A DNA stretch of 64,000 bases from an uncultured Olsenella sp. (lineage in GTDB: Bacteria > Actinomycetota > Coriobacteriia > Coriobacteriales > Atopobiaceae), in contig UQIF01000005.1 in assembly GCA_900540955.1 (NCBI GenBank), positions 1 to 64,000 on the forward strand. Direction: 5' to 3'. The position numbers and the translations under genes were made by a program. Each line of letters begins with the position of its first letter. The first letter of the stretch is position 1. This document shows, piece by piece, positions 8,537-18,600 of this stretch. The notes beneath the pieces are model-generated. The model ran no database searches and was not told the DNA's origin. It saw only the letters and a program-made list of their open reading frames with translations.

Positions 8537-9190
8537 TGCGATATGGTAGGCGGACGTGCCGCAGCGCAGCGTCGTCCAATGATCCTTCGAGGGCTTCTGC
8601 GGATTGAAAACCTTCAAAAACTCGGGAGTCGCCTGGGCTACCTCGCGGTACTTGGTCCAGTAAGACAGCTTGACGCGCTCGGTCTCAGAGAGACCCTCGC
8701 TGAGCTTGATGGCCTTCGTCCACTCGTTCGGCTGCTCGACCACGTTGAAGCGCGGGGCGGGCAGTGAGTCCCCGATGGACCACAGCTCTATCTCCACCAG
8801 GAAGAACCCGAAATCGCTGTCGGTGTGCTGGTTGAGCCACTCGATGGCCTGACGGTGCTCGTCGCGCGCGCGTGCCACCACCCACACGACGACCTCGGCG
8901 CCCTTGCCAGCGGCGTAGGTGATTACCTTGCCCAGGTGGTCGTGGTTGGTGTCCTCGAGTTGGTTCTCGATGATCACCTTGCGCCCGGTGCCGGCTTCCT
9001 GCGCATAGATGTCGACATTGAACGAACCCACCGACGACTCGGTCTCTATAAGCTCGAGCTCAATGCCGACTGCGGAGCTCAGCATGGCAAGGTTGGATTC
9101 CGCAGAGAGCCACTTGGTAAAGTCGAGCGCCTCATGAGGCCATACGTCGCGCAGCTCGACCTTCTTGAGCTTGTCGAGGCTATATTTCAT
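8261..9190 (-). CDS. DUF4268 protein with PD-(D/E)XK nuclease-like N-domain
   Basis: A 309-residue protein. Residues 50-85 carry the nuclease-like core: the Asp in VGSFNVDIYAQEAG and the E-x-Q pair in RKVIIENQLEDTNHDHLG, in place of the usual E-x-K. The C-terminal half (RFNVVEQPNEWTKAIKLS onward) is the DUF4268 region. Such proteins are frequent in defence islands; by family they are likely nucleases or nucleic-acid sensors. It is the last gene of the long minus-strand BREX run, 12 nt after the 98-residue gene, and marks the left edge of the cargo. GC content is lower than that of the flanking element. Confidence 0.7.
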   Translation of the reverse strand: MKYSLDKLKKVELRDVWPHEALDFTKWLSAESNLAMLSSAVGIELELIETESSVGSFNVDIYAQEAGTGRKVIIENQLEDTNHDHLGKVITYAAGKGAEVVVWVVARARDEHRQAIEWLNQHTDSDFGFFLVEIELWSIGDSLPAPRFNVVEQPNEWTKAIKLSEGLSETERVKLSYWTKYREVAQATPEFLKVFNPQKPSKDHWTTLRCGTSAYHIALLIDTQHGRIGIEFYAPDDKEIGHKAIDNTDLFEERLGLAATPFDAKKASGLRFYKDGCKIKNNETAWPRFISEQLEWALTMKKLIAELGL

Positions 9191-9202
9191 CGTACAACCT
9201 TC

Positions 9203-9499
9203 CTATGCAGTGATATTCGATTCTCTGCCGGATTGCGCAAACCATTCTTTGTCAATCTTCTCAACTGTCAGATCGATTATCTTTTTGAATTCACCTGCAA
9301 TGTAGGTGCATTCTTTGGTTGCATCATTTGGGACGCTAACGTCATATTCGGGCTTTGCCTTAAGATTCTTGAAGAAAGCCTCATACAGCTTTTTTGAATC
9401 GACAACCAGGTCGTCTTTCCCAATGACAAAGACTGCTACGTCATCAATTGAAAAGATGAACTTTTCTGAATCCTCCGAAACGCTAATTTGCTTTTTCAT
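9203..9499 (-). CDS. Small acidic protein paired with the PHP-ATPase
   Basis: A 98-residue, acidic, mostly alpha/beta protein with no motif I recognise. It starts (ATG at 9499) 17 nt inside the end of the upstream ATPase gene, so the two are probably translated together. Its phrase DDVAVFVIGKDDLVVDSKKL suggests a small folded domain with strands followed by helices. Gene pairing of a large ATPase with a small partner is common in defence systems, but its role here is not known. Confidence 0.6.
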   Translation of the reverse strand: MKKQISVSEDSEKFIFSIDDVAVFVIGKDDLVVDSKKLYEAFFKNLKAKPEYDVSVPNDATKECTYIAGEFKKIIDLTVEKIDKEWFAQSGRESNITA

Positions 9500-11858
9500 A
9501 TCGTTTCATCCTCTTTCGAATTGCATCTAGGCCTCCATCGACGTTCTCGGCAACCACGTCAAGCATCTTGTATTCCATGCATTCGAATTCCAGCGCACCG
9601 CTTTGTACGGTTAAGCTGCCGTCCTTCCTGCCAATGAATATGACGTTATCGACGTCGAGGTTAACCAGGAATTGAGGGTTGTGCGTAATCAAGACCACTT
9701 GTCTTGATTCGGCGATATCACGGAATTCGTTAATAACGACCTCCTTGATTGCCTTTTGAGATATCTGATCTTCGGGCTGATCGACGAAATAGATACCATC
9801 GCCAAGTTCTGTGTCCCTCAGCAATGAGAAGTACAGCTGAGCGTTGAAGCCTTGAGAAAGCTCTTCGTAGACATCATCTTTATTTCGATTGATGGCCTTG
9901 ACTGGCTCCAGTGCTTTCGAGACCTCTTTGGTCATGTTTTGGCGCACGATTTCTATCGGATCGTCGGCATCCGCAGGGTAATTCTTCAGCGACTCGACCA
10001 ACCAATTGCAGTCAACGGTCTTGAAGTCTATTGCGCGACGTGCCTTGAGAATCCCTTTGAGGCAGTTTTGCAAAAGTTCAGCATTGACGGCGCTTGTTTT
10101 GGTTTTTGATACAAACGAAAGGGGTCCAACGGGGTTAACCTTGGGTTCTATTTCGATGGATTCGAATTCAAAACTAAATTCATCTACCGAGTGCTCCTTC
10201 TTTACCAGGTCTGATATTGAAGCAGCCAACCCTTCTATCGCTGCGATATAGTTCGATTCGAGTTTCTGGGCATCAGTCGAAAACTGCTTGTATTGCCGAC
10301 CTAGCTCCTGAACGGTGGTGTTGATAGCATTGATGACCTTTTTCTCACACAAGACCGAGTTAATAGTCGCCTCGTAACGTTTTCTGATCTTCGAGATAAG
10401 TCTGTGCGAAACACTGATTGCCTCGAGGTCATCTTCTTTGAGCACCGCAGAATGAATCTCGCCAAGCGACTCTATTTTCTTCTCTATGCTTTTTAAATCA
10501 TCGACTAGCCTCTGCTCCGGGGCCTCATCCAAGGAAGGTAGACGGCCTTGGAAGGAGATAGTCGAAGAGGGCGAAGCGGTGCGCTCCGACAAGATGGTGA
10601 CGTTCGACAATTCGCTTAGCGCTGCTTGATAGCCGCACGATGCAGACAAGGCATTGCATAGAAGCTCGATTTGCGTCGCCGCCGCTTCTTTGAAAGGTTC
10701 GGTGTCTATAGGTTCGGGAAAATGGTTTCCCAGCAGATCTTTAGTCTTTCCTTTGCCGAGATTCTCAAATAACTTTCTGATGGATTCTTGACCATCAACG
10801 CACAAACGGTTTTCTGCCGGCACAGACGTAACGACTTTTACGCCGACCTTCTCTAGATATTTCTTCTGGCCATTTGCTGTCGCCATCGCGACGCCGTTGA
10901 AACCAACCAATGAATTCATGATACTCGACTTGCCAACCGAGTTGTCGCCGATGATTGCGTTGATGCCAGGCGACAGAGGTATGTGCGCCTCCTTGCCATT
11001 GATCTCAATGACGATTTCATCCAAAGATTTGGTGGAGCCAGAAAAGAAGCTCCCGACGGTTTTGATTCGAGAAATATCCGTGACCGCCATCGCGAGGCCG
11101 CGGAACGTGGGGAGGCATTTGAGATACGTGAACGGGAGGTCACCAGTATTGACTGCATCTACACCCGGGTATACGTCCCATTGATGGCAATCTGAACCGG
11201 TAATGAAACGTAGACGTTCGCTAACTTCCCGATTTGCGGCGAACGATTTGTTGAAAAGCTCATTCCTCCTGTTTTTGTATTCATAGGCTTCGAAATACTC
11301 CATGAATAGAAACTCGTTGAACTGATCATCTCCGACGGAGTTCGCATCGTTGGCTCGCTTTCGAGATGAGCCCGGACTGGCTTTCTGGTGAGCTATGGTG
11401 ACGATGTTCAGCCCGATTGAGCGGATGATTTCCCAGTACTTCTCCTCACTGAATGAGGAACCACAGTCGTAATCCGGAGCATTGCCCTTCCATGGAATTT
11501 TGGCCTGAAGCCCCTGGAGTTTCTGGTCGTCTGAATCATCGAAGATGGTGACGACGTGGACGGTCTTCGGCCCATCTGCCGTTGAAAATGCGACGCTGAA
11601 TTCTATACCGGGCAAAACCTTGTCAAGGCTGTTTTCCTGACTGGCATAATCTCGGAGTTTGTCGAATAGTTGATAGTCGAAGCAATCATGGTCCGTTATG
11701 GAAGCCATATTCACACCGTGCTTGTTCAGCGCGGCAACGAGGATGGGCAGATTGTCTGCGGTGCCTGATGACACTTTTGACCCGTCTTTATGCTTTGACG
11801 CTGCAGAGTGGATATGCAAGTCGATCTTAACCGGCTTTTGAGCGACCTTTTGAACCAT
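9483..11858 (-). CDS. PHP-domain phosphoesterase fused to SMC/ABC-type ATPase (TrlF-like)
   Basis: A 791-residue protein. The N-terminal ~270 residues are a PHP metal-dependent phosphoesterase: metal ligands appear in KIDLHIHSAAS, SITDHDCFD, LPGIEFSVAF, IVTIAHQKAS and ITGSDCHQWD. After it comes an SMC/ABC-type ATPase: Walker A in NAIIGDNSVGKSSIMNSL, a helical coiled-coil middle (about residues 440-610), and the signature/Walker B region FVDQPEDQISQ with the switch His in VVLITHNPQF. Such fusions are presumed nucleic-acid or nucleotide hydrolases gated by ATP. The ATG at 11858 overlaps no gene but lies 7 nt after the brxL stop, so it is in the BREX transcription unit. Its GC content is clearly lower than that of brxC and pglZ. 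All metal and ATP motifs look intact. Confidence 0.8.
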   Translation of the reverse strand: MVQKVAQKPVKIDLHIHSAASKHKDGSKVSSGTADNLPILVAALNKHGVNMASITDHDCFDYQLFDKLRDYASQENSLDKVLPGIEFSVAFSTADGPKTVHVVTIFDDSDDQKLQGLQAKIPWKGNAPDYDCGSSFSEEKYWEIIRSIGLNIVTIAHQKASPGSSRKRANDANSVGDDQFNEFLFMEYFEAYEYKNRRNELFNKSFAANREVSERLRFITGSDCHQWDVYPGVDAVNTGDLPFTYLKCLPTFRGLAMAVTDISRIKTVGSFFSGSTKSLDEIVIEINGKEAHIPLSPGINAIIGDNSVGKSSIMNSLVGFNGVAMATANGQKKYLEKVGVKVVTSVPAENRLCVDGQESIRKLFENLGKGKTKDLLGNHFPEPIDTEPFKEAAATQIELLCNALSASCGYQAALSELSNVTILSERTASPSSTISFQGRLPSLDEAPEQRLVDDLKSIEKKIESLGEIHSAVLKEDDLEAISVSHRLISKIRKRYEATINSVLCEKKVINAINTTVQELGRQYKQFSTDAQKLESNYIAAIEGLAASISDLVKKEHSVDEFSFEFESIEIEPKVNPVGPLSFVSKTKTSAVNAELLQNCLKGILKARRAIDFKTVDCNWLVESLKNYPADADDPIEIVRQNMTKEVSKALEPVKAINRNKDDVYEELSQGFNAQLYFSLLRDTELGDGIYFVDQPEDQISQKAIKEVVINEFRDIAESRQVVLITHNPQFLVNLDVDNVIFIGRKDGSLTVQSGALEFECMEYKMLDVVAENVDGGLDAIRKRMKRYEKAN

Positions 11859-11865
11859 CTGGCAT

Positions 11866-14037
11866 CTACCCAATCTTCATGTAGGTTATTTCGAACGCCT
11901 TCACGCGGCGCATTTCAGGCATGCGGCCTTCTATGCTGAAGGCGTCATTGCTGTCAAAGCGTTGCCAGATATCCAGCCCCCGGTCGAGCAAGATGTCCCA
12001 CGCGTTGTCGATTTTGAGGTGGCGCGCGTGCAACGTTCCACTCTCATCAATCTTCCACGTGAAATCGAGCCCCAGAGGCATCGTTGAGTCCTTGATTCGC
12101 TCTAGATAGTCCTCCTGTTTCGAATCGGGGTATTCGTCGGGCGCCGTAATCAGATGCACCTTAATAGAAGGCACATCGTGCTTGAAATGGCGTACGACCA
12201 CTTCAAGCAACTCCATGACATTGCGGCACTGGTGGAATGTTCTTACGTAAGGATCGATTATCTCTATTTCATGAGCACCCTCAAGATACGCACCGAACAA
12301 CTTCTCGTAGGAGACTCCGCGTTGGTTCTCGCGCAGCGCGAGATGCCCAGGCTTCGGATCAGGCCTCTTATTTGTAACCGGTTCGGAAGACGCAGAGGGT
12401 GCTTTCGAATCAGGAGCGGCAATGGCTTGCGATCCTTCGTTACCGTGACGCTCGTAATCCGTCATGGGTTCGCTCGTTGTTGATGACGCAACGGGCTCTT
12501 CGCCGAAAGCACCCAGTGCGGCGTCTTCCGTCGCAATCCCAGAACCCTCCCATGGCACTTTATCCAACGAATGATACGTCATGGGATAGTCGAGCTCCTC
12601 GAGCGTCGCCACCTGCTTCCAGGCGCCGCCCTCCTTGGGGCGGTACGCGAAGTCCACGCGTTCGAAGGTTTCGTCGATGCGAATGAGCGTGTCCTTCACA
12701 CGCTTGCGCAGCTCCAGCGCGAACTCCACGATCTCGGCCGCCTCCTCGGCGGTCTCGTTGCGCCCAGGGAACAAGATCTTCATCAGGCCAGCGCAGGTCT
12801 TCACCACGCCGTCGCGGTCGCGCGTCGATATGCTGCTTGAAAGCTCGAAGAACCGGTCGACCTCGCCCGAGTAGTCCATAGGCCGCATAGCACGCAGCGC
12901 CTCGGCCAGGTAGTCCACGATGAAGCCGAAGTCGCTGCAGAACATATCGCCGCGGATGATGTCCATCTCCCAGCCGGGGATGTAGGCGTGCAGGCGGTCG
13001 ATGAACGCCGGGTCGTGATACACGGCGGGCAGGTCGTCCAGAAGGTCAGTCTGGTTGATCATGTAGCTCACGTCGTGGCTCGTGTTGCCCACGAACACCA
13101 TGGACGCCTCGGCGGTCACCTGCTCGATGCCGCGGCTGAAGCTCTTATTGGCCATGTAGTTCTTCATGATGTCCACGATGTCGGCCTTGGGCTTCTTGCT
13201 CTTGCCGGCGAACTCGTCGAACGCCACGCAGTCCCAGTAGCCCACCAGGCCAATCTTGCCCGTCGAGTTGTTCACGAACAGCTTCGCAGGCGTCACCTCG
13301 CCGCCCGATATGAGGATGCCGTGCGGGCTGAACTCACTGAACACGTGGCTCTTGCCCGTACCCTTGGGACCCAGTTCCACCAGGTTGTAGTTGCGCTCGC
13401 AGTAGGTCACTAGTCGCGTAAGCTGGAACAGCTTGGCGCGCCGCCCCAGTAGCGCTGGGTCCAGGCCTATGGAGCGTATCAGCACGTCGATCCACTCGTC
13501 CTCAGTGAAGCGCGAGCGCCGTTCCACGTAGCCCTCGAAGTCGAACCGGCTCATCTGGATGGGCTTCAGGTTCATCAGGATGTAGGGCGACTCGTCGCGC
13601 GCCTCGTTGGGCTCGTAGGCCAAGTCCGCGATGCACCATACGCCCGACACCAGCAGGCGCCTGTTCTTCTTCACCGTGTCCGAGCTCACCAGTACCTTGC
13701 TCACGCCCAGATTCTCGAACGTGGCCTCGTAGGCGTCGCGCTTCTCGTTGAGCGTGACGGACACCTTGTCGATGATGCGCTTGTACTCCGACTGCTTGAT
13801 GTCGCTGCGGATGGCGCCCGCCTCGGCGCGCTGCACGTAGTGTTTGGCCAGGATGCTGCGCACGCGCTCCACGCCTGCTTCGATCTGCCCCTCGTCGTCG
13901 GTGGCGCAGTTCTGCCCCAAGAGGAACTCCAGCACGTAGCTCGGCACGGCGGCGTTGCCCTTCACGAGCTTCACCAGGTCCTTGCGCACCACGTATCCCG
14001 TGAACACGTCGTTGAGTTTCTTGTCCAAATCGTTCAC
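11866..14037 (-). CDS. brxL: BREX protein BrxL (Lon-like AAA+ ATPase)
   Basis: A 723-residue BREX component, needed for defence in type 1 systems. The start is taken as GTG at 14037, giving VNDLDKKLNDVFTGYVVRKD, the usual BrxL opening, with GGAAGGA upstream. Walker A is LGPKGTGKSHVFSEF and Walker B is WDCVAFDEFAG. After a disordered, Ser/Pro-rich linker (about residues 525-580) the C-terminal domain carries HARHLKIDNAWDILLDRGLD, which resembles the phospholipase-D-like MIT C-terminal domain rather than a Lon protease; no Ser-Lys protease dyad is evident. BrxL is thus more likely a DNA-translocating ring here than a protease. Confidence 0.88.
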   Translation of the reverse strand: MNDLDKKLNDVFTGYVVRKDLVKLVKGNAAVPSYVLEFLLGQNCATDDEGQIEAGVERVRSILAKHYVQRAEAGAIRSDIKQSEYKRIIDKVSVTLNEKRDAYEATFENLGVSKVLVSSDTVKKNRRLLVSGVWCIADLAYEPNEARDESPYILMNLKPIQMSRFDFEGYVERRSRFTEDEWIDVLIRSIGLDPALLGRRAKLFQLTRLVTYCERNYNLVELGPKGTGKSHVFSEFSPHGILISGGEVTPAKLFVNNSTGKIGLVGYWDCVAFDEFAGKSKKPKADIVDIMKNYMANKSFSRGIEQVTAEASMVFVGNTSHDVSYMINQTDLLDDLPAVYHDPAFIDRLHAYIPGWEMDIIRGDMFCSDFGFIVDYLAEALRAMRPMDYSGEVDRFFELSSSISTRDRDGVVKTCAGLMKILFPGRNETAEEAAEIVEFALELRKRVKDTLIRIDETFERVDFAYRPKEGGAWKQVATLEELDYPMTYHSLDKVPWEGSGIATEDAALGAFGEEPVASSTTSEPMTDYERHGNEGSQAIAAPDSKAPSASSEPVTNKRPDPKPGHLALRENQRGVSYEKLFGAYLEGAHEIEIIDPYVRTFHQCRNVMELLEVVVRHFKHDVPSIKVHLITAPDEYPDSKQEDYLERIKDSTMPLGLDFTWKIDESGTLHARHLKIDNAWDILLDRGLDIWQRFDSNDAFSIEGRMPEMRRVKAFEITYMKIG

Positions 14038-14059
14038 AAAACGGTCCTTCCCGCGCACC

Positions 14060-14167
14060 ATGAAAATGGCGCGCAAATAAAACTATCGAAACTGCAAGCC
14101 GCCCATCAGGCATTTTTCAAGAGCGCTACCGTATTGTCGCCCCGTATGAAAATGGCGCGCAAATAAA
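14060..14167. repeat. Two 22-bp direct repeats upstream of brxL
   Basis: The sequence beginning ATGAAAATGGCGCGCAAATA is present at 14060-14081 and again, identically, at 14146-14167, 86 bp apart. Both lie in the 134-bp gap between the AlbA_2 gene and brxL. They may mark the edge of an inserted gene, or act as paired control sites for brxL. Confidence 0.75.
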
Positions 14168-14171
14168 GCCG

Positions 14172-15629
14172 TCACGCCCAGCTCGGGACGTACGTCATAT
14201 ACTTTCTTCCGCCGTTGGGGTCGTAGGGCTTGATGAGCCCTGCGTCCACCGTGTCGCGGATCAGGCGAGAGATGGTCGAGGCGCTCGGCTCGTCCGCTCC
14301 GAACCGGGCCCTAAGCGACGCGTTTCCCATGAGCGCGCCCTCCATGTAGCAGACGCACGCGTGCCAGTACGCAGCCATGACCCTGTCGCTCGGCAGCATG
14401 CTCGAGAAGGGCACCCGGGCGCGCAGCGTGACCTTCATGCTCCCCGCGCCGCTCTCGTAGTCGTCCACCTTCGGCGATGGCAGGAACATCTCCTCGCAGC
14501 TCATGACCACCTTGTCCCAGCCCGTGCCCAGCTCCTCGCAGATGCCGAAGCGGCGCATGAGCGAGGCCAGGCGCTGGTTCCTCGACCGGGGAGGGTTGTC
14601 GAGCAGCCGCAGGGGCTCCACTAGCGAGGCGCCCGGGTTGGTGAACTCGACCCTGTCGTCGAACACTTCGACGAGCGGGCCGTTGCCCGAGGTCGTCAGG
14701 TCCTGGTGCACAAGCATGTTCGCAATGAGCTCGCGAAGTGCCTCGGCAGGGTACGGGGCTTGCTGGGTGCGCAACGCGTTGCCGATGGGTTCGTTCGACG
14801 GCAGGATGGCGTGGAGGTACTCGATGGTCTGCTCGAAGCCGTTGGCGTAGCCGACGAGGGAAACGCGATCCTTCAGAATTGCGCGCCGTCCCGTGCCTTC
14901 GTATTTGACGATCCTGACGGCCTTTCGCTCAAGGCTGGCGAAGTCGGACAGGTTGCGGGCAAGAAGGAGCGCTCCCAGATTCGTTACCGAGAAGCGCCCG
15001 TCGTCCTGCTTCGACACCAGGCAGTCCTCGCCCAGGTAGCGTATGGTCTCCTCCTGGGTCTGCGGCAGCGGAAGTCTCAGCAGCTCGAAGTACTTCGCGT
15101 AGTCGAGCAGCTCGAGCACGCCGCGTAGCGGCACGTCCTCAAGCGCCGTGGACGCCTCGTAATCGGCCTTGGTTATCTTGTTCCATACTTCGGTCTCTAT
15201 CGCCGGGTAGCTTTTCAGCGGCTTGGTGTAGGAGCCCACCCTGATGTAGGCGACGTTCTCGAAGTCGACCGTGTGGGAGAAGGCTGGCCGGACCGAGAGC
15301 ACGACTACGCGGCGCCCGTCGCATTCCCCTTCGACGAACTCGAACGACGCGTTGCCCGAGAGCTGGTGGTGAAGCCAGTTCTCGACCTCTTCGTTGCCGC
15401 ACTTCAGCGTGCGATGGTCGAACTCGGTCCCCACGACCTCGTGTGTTGCGTCGTCGACACCCCATATCATGTACGCACGCGACGCCTCCCGATGTGTGGC
15501 CGAGTTCGCGAGAGCGCTGATGTCGCGGCCGATCATCTTGGGGTCTTTGTTGTTGGTCTTGAACTCCACCCACTCGAGCTCGGTTGTGGTTTTCGCAAGC
15601 TCGGAAACGAGCAGTCCGGCATCTTTCAT
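14172..15629 (-). CDS. Schlafen AlbA_2-domain ATP-binding protein inside BREX operon
   Basis: A 485-residue protein with an AlbA_2/Schlafen domain at the N-terminus (LEWVEFKTNNKDPKMIGRDI, residues 16-35; DISALANSATH follows), a GHKL/HATPase-like C-terminal region (LRELIANMLVHQDLTTSGNG) and a final winged-helix. These are the parts of the RecG-like/transcriptional-regulator AlbA_2 family, found in antiphage islands. The ATG at 15629 has AGGAGGAG 5 nt upstream. It lies between pglX and brxL, an unusual place. It may be a regulator, an extra effector, or a nucleic-acid-binding partner of BREX; sequence alone does not decide. Confidence 0.75.
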   Translation of the reverse strand: MKDAGLLVSELAKTTTELEWVEFKTNNKDPKMIGRDISALANSATHREASRAYMIWGVDDATHEVVGTEFDHRTLKCGNEEVENWLHHQLSGNASFEFVEGECDGRRVVVLSVRPAFSHTVDFENVAYIRVGSYTKPLKSYPAIETEVWNKITKADYEASTALEDVPLRGVLELLDYAKYFELLRLPLPQTQEETIRYLGEDCLVSKQDDGRFSVTNLGALLLARNLSDFASLERKAVRIVKYEGTGRRAILKDRVSLVGYANGFEQTIEYLHAILPSNEPIGNALRTQQAPYPAEALRELIANMLVHQDLTTSGNGPLVEVFDDRVEFTNPGASLVEPLRLLDNPPRSRNQRLASLMRRFGICEELGTGWDKVVMSCEEMFLPSPKVDDYESGAGSMKVTLRARVPFSSMLPSDRVMAAYWHACVCYMEGALMGNASLRARFGADEPSASTISRLIRDTVDAGLIKPYDPNGGRKYMTYVPSWA

Positions 15630-15649
15630 CAAAGCTCCTCCTATGCGGC

Positions 15650-18600
15650 CTACTTCCAAGTGCTCAGGCCCGTGACCTTGACAAGGGCATGCGGGAACTT
15701 GTTGTAATTTACCTTTACGCCGTCGTCCAGGTCGATGTCCACGCGCTCGTTGGTCAGCGGGTAGATGACGGTACGCTCCCAATCGGTGAGCTCGTGCACC
15801 GCCGCACGATACTTATCAGCCTGGCGGTTGTCGGCGGCGCGGTCGCTCTGGTCGAGCTGGCCGATCTTCGCGTTGATCTTCTCAATGTATTCGCGAAGAT
15901 ACTTAGTCAGAATTTGACCGACCGTACTCGGCGTATAGCGGTGCATGTAAACAAGCACCTGGAAGCTGCCCTTGGGGCTCGCGAACATCCAATAGATGGG
16001 GCGCTTTCCGCTGCCTGTCACCTGGTAGGTGGCGCAGTGGTCCTTGTAGAAATCCTTCACGAAGTACTTGCGCAGGTCCTTGCCCAGGGCGTCCTCGATG
16101 AACCTCACGTTCTCGTCGAGCGTCTCGGCGCCATAGGTCACTTCGAGCCACTTGCGGAATTGAGCCACGATGTCGTCGCTAAACCACTCGCCGTCAAGTA
16201 CGGGGAGGATGGCATCCTCATCGGGCAGGAATCCGGCATTGGGGACCTTCGCCCTGAAGTCATCCACCGTCTGCTGTGCGTCGGCCAAGATTAGCCCCGG
16301 CGCAAAGGTCGAGTAGCGGCCCATGATGCAACCGACGCCATAGGAGACGAGAGACTTCACGTCGCGCACCAGGTCGGCACGGCGTACCGATACCTTGTCG
16401 TCAGGCACCTCGATGGGCACCTCACCTTCCATGCCGTAGATGCACGCGAAGATGCGGTTGAGCTCTTCCTCATTGGCCTTAAGCTGGTTGAATCGATTGC
16501 CGCACTCATCGCTCCAGCGTTTGAATCTCTCCGAAATCAGCGAGACGGAGGCCGCACGGGCATAGGAGTCAACGCCATAGGAGAGCTGCTCGGCGCGTTC
16601 GCGCGCAGACGGGGCAAGCGGATGCCACTCGAAGTCCCAAGAGGTTTCGAACGAATCCCAATCAATGCGTGAAAGAGTAATGCAATTGGAAACTATGCCT
16701 TCTGAATCCTCGTAGGCACCCTCAACCGAAGGCAGCTGAGCAATATCGCTGAACTTGAGATGCAGCGCTTCACTTAGGCAGTTAAGAATCGTTGCGGCCG
16801 TGCTTGTATTCATAAATGCAAGGAAAGCTGCAAGGATCTCTTGCGAAGACGCAAACCCCATTGCCCCTGTCGAATCGAAAAGAAATCCGCTAGGACAATA
16901 ACGCACATGGAGTTCAGAAGATATCGTTGACCAGGTTAAACCTTCACGTCCAGCAAACTCCCCATTGAAATTATGCGAACGAAGGCGTCCTGTTTTCTGG
17001 TCAAAGTTGTGCTTAATCGCGTACCCATCGTTTTCCCAATTGACAACATAGTCATTATTGCCGTACCAACGTCTGAACTCGCCGCCTTTTTGATAGGCGC
17101 GCCATTTTTGAGAAGCCGTCTTATTGTTTTTCCCCGGCAGAAAACAGTTACTAATTGCAGGCTCGAACCATAGTCGTAAAAAGGCGTCATTGTCTGCCGT
17201 TGACATACCTTCTCGCGTTGTCAAAGCAGTTGACAGCCGATGCTCGCTAAGGGCACCGACAATTGTATTGGTCAATCTATATGCAATCTTGTTATCAGGC
17301 GTTTCCTTAAAAAAGCTTGCGTCATGCAAGTATGTGATACCAGCGCTAGCAGCTCCTTTAAGGCAAACTTCTTTAAGAGCGCCGCTCTTTTCGTGAGCAT
17401 CGCTAAAATCGGCTAAGCGAACGAAGAATCCTGTTGTCGAACCCATGTCATTGCAAATAATGGTTGCTGACGTCGAAACAACCTCACCGCCAATCGTTTC
17501 GAAACCCCTCGTTCCAATATGGGCCATTTCGAGTATCTGTTTGGCAGTGGTAATTTCCTTACGCAGTTTTTTATAAGAAGGGATGAACATCCAAGACTGC
17601 ATTGTAATCATGCTTGAATAGCCGCCCTTGTTTACCAAACTAAAGCTACGCTTGATAAAACAAGTGCAGAGGTCGCTTTTTTCGCTTGGATAATATGTCT
17701 TGGTCCAGTCAGAAAGCCATGCATCGAATTTCCCACTCGTTAGATACGGCGGATTCGCGACCACGCAATCAACCCTGCGCGAGAGGGCCTTGAGCACGCC
17801 TTTCATCGTTCGCAGCTTCCTGAGTATGTCCATCCCGAGCAGATCATCCTCGCTGAAGCTCGCGATGGCGGTGTCCACGGCGGCCATGTCGCCAGGTGCG
17901 GGCACGTAGAGGCTGCCCACCTCGGTCATGTGCTCGAAGGCTTCGAGGAGCTCGGCTGTGTTCGCGATCGGGCCCGCGCCCGCAAGCACGCCTGGTTCGA
18001 ACTTGACGGGCTCGAGTACCGTCAAGTTCGCATCGATGCACTTTTCGAAAAACTCGGGATCCTTCTCGCGCGCCTTCATCTCGAGCGCGAACTTGGCGAT
18101 CTCAGCCGCGCGGCCGTCGATCTCCATGCCGAAGAGGTTGTTCTGCAGAATAAGCGCCGGGATGTCCTCCGGGAAGTAGCCCTCCTCTTGATAGATTTCG
18201 AAGAGCAGGTCGAATGCGTACACGAGGATATGCCCTGAACCGCATGCAGGATCGCAGAGCGTCAGCTCCTCGGGCGAGTAGACCTTTATGAAGTCCTCGG
18301 TCTCGCCCTCAGGGGCTATGTAGTAGTCCATCTTGTCCGCGAGCGCCGAGCCCGGGTTGTTGAGCATCCAGAGGCGCCCAAGGGAGTTCTCCACGAGGTA
18401 TTTAACAATCCAGTCGGGCGTGAACAGCTGTGTGGCAGGCGCGATGTCGTCCGCGGTCGCCTTGCGTCCGCTGTCGTTGTACTCCGCCTTGCGTTCCGCC
18501 ACGTAGAACTGGTAGAGCCAGCCCAGCACCTCAACGGTCTCGCACTCCTCGTCGTCCATGTCCTCAACGATGCGGCCAAGAATCGAATCTTCGGCGAGGA

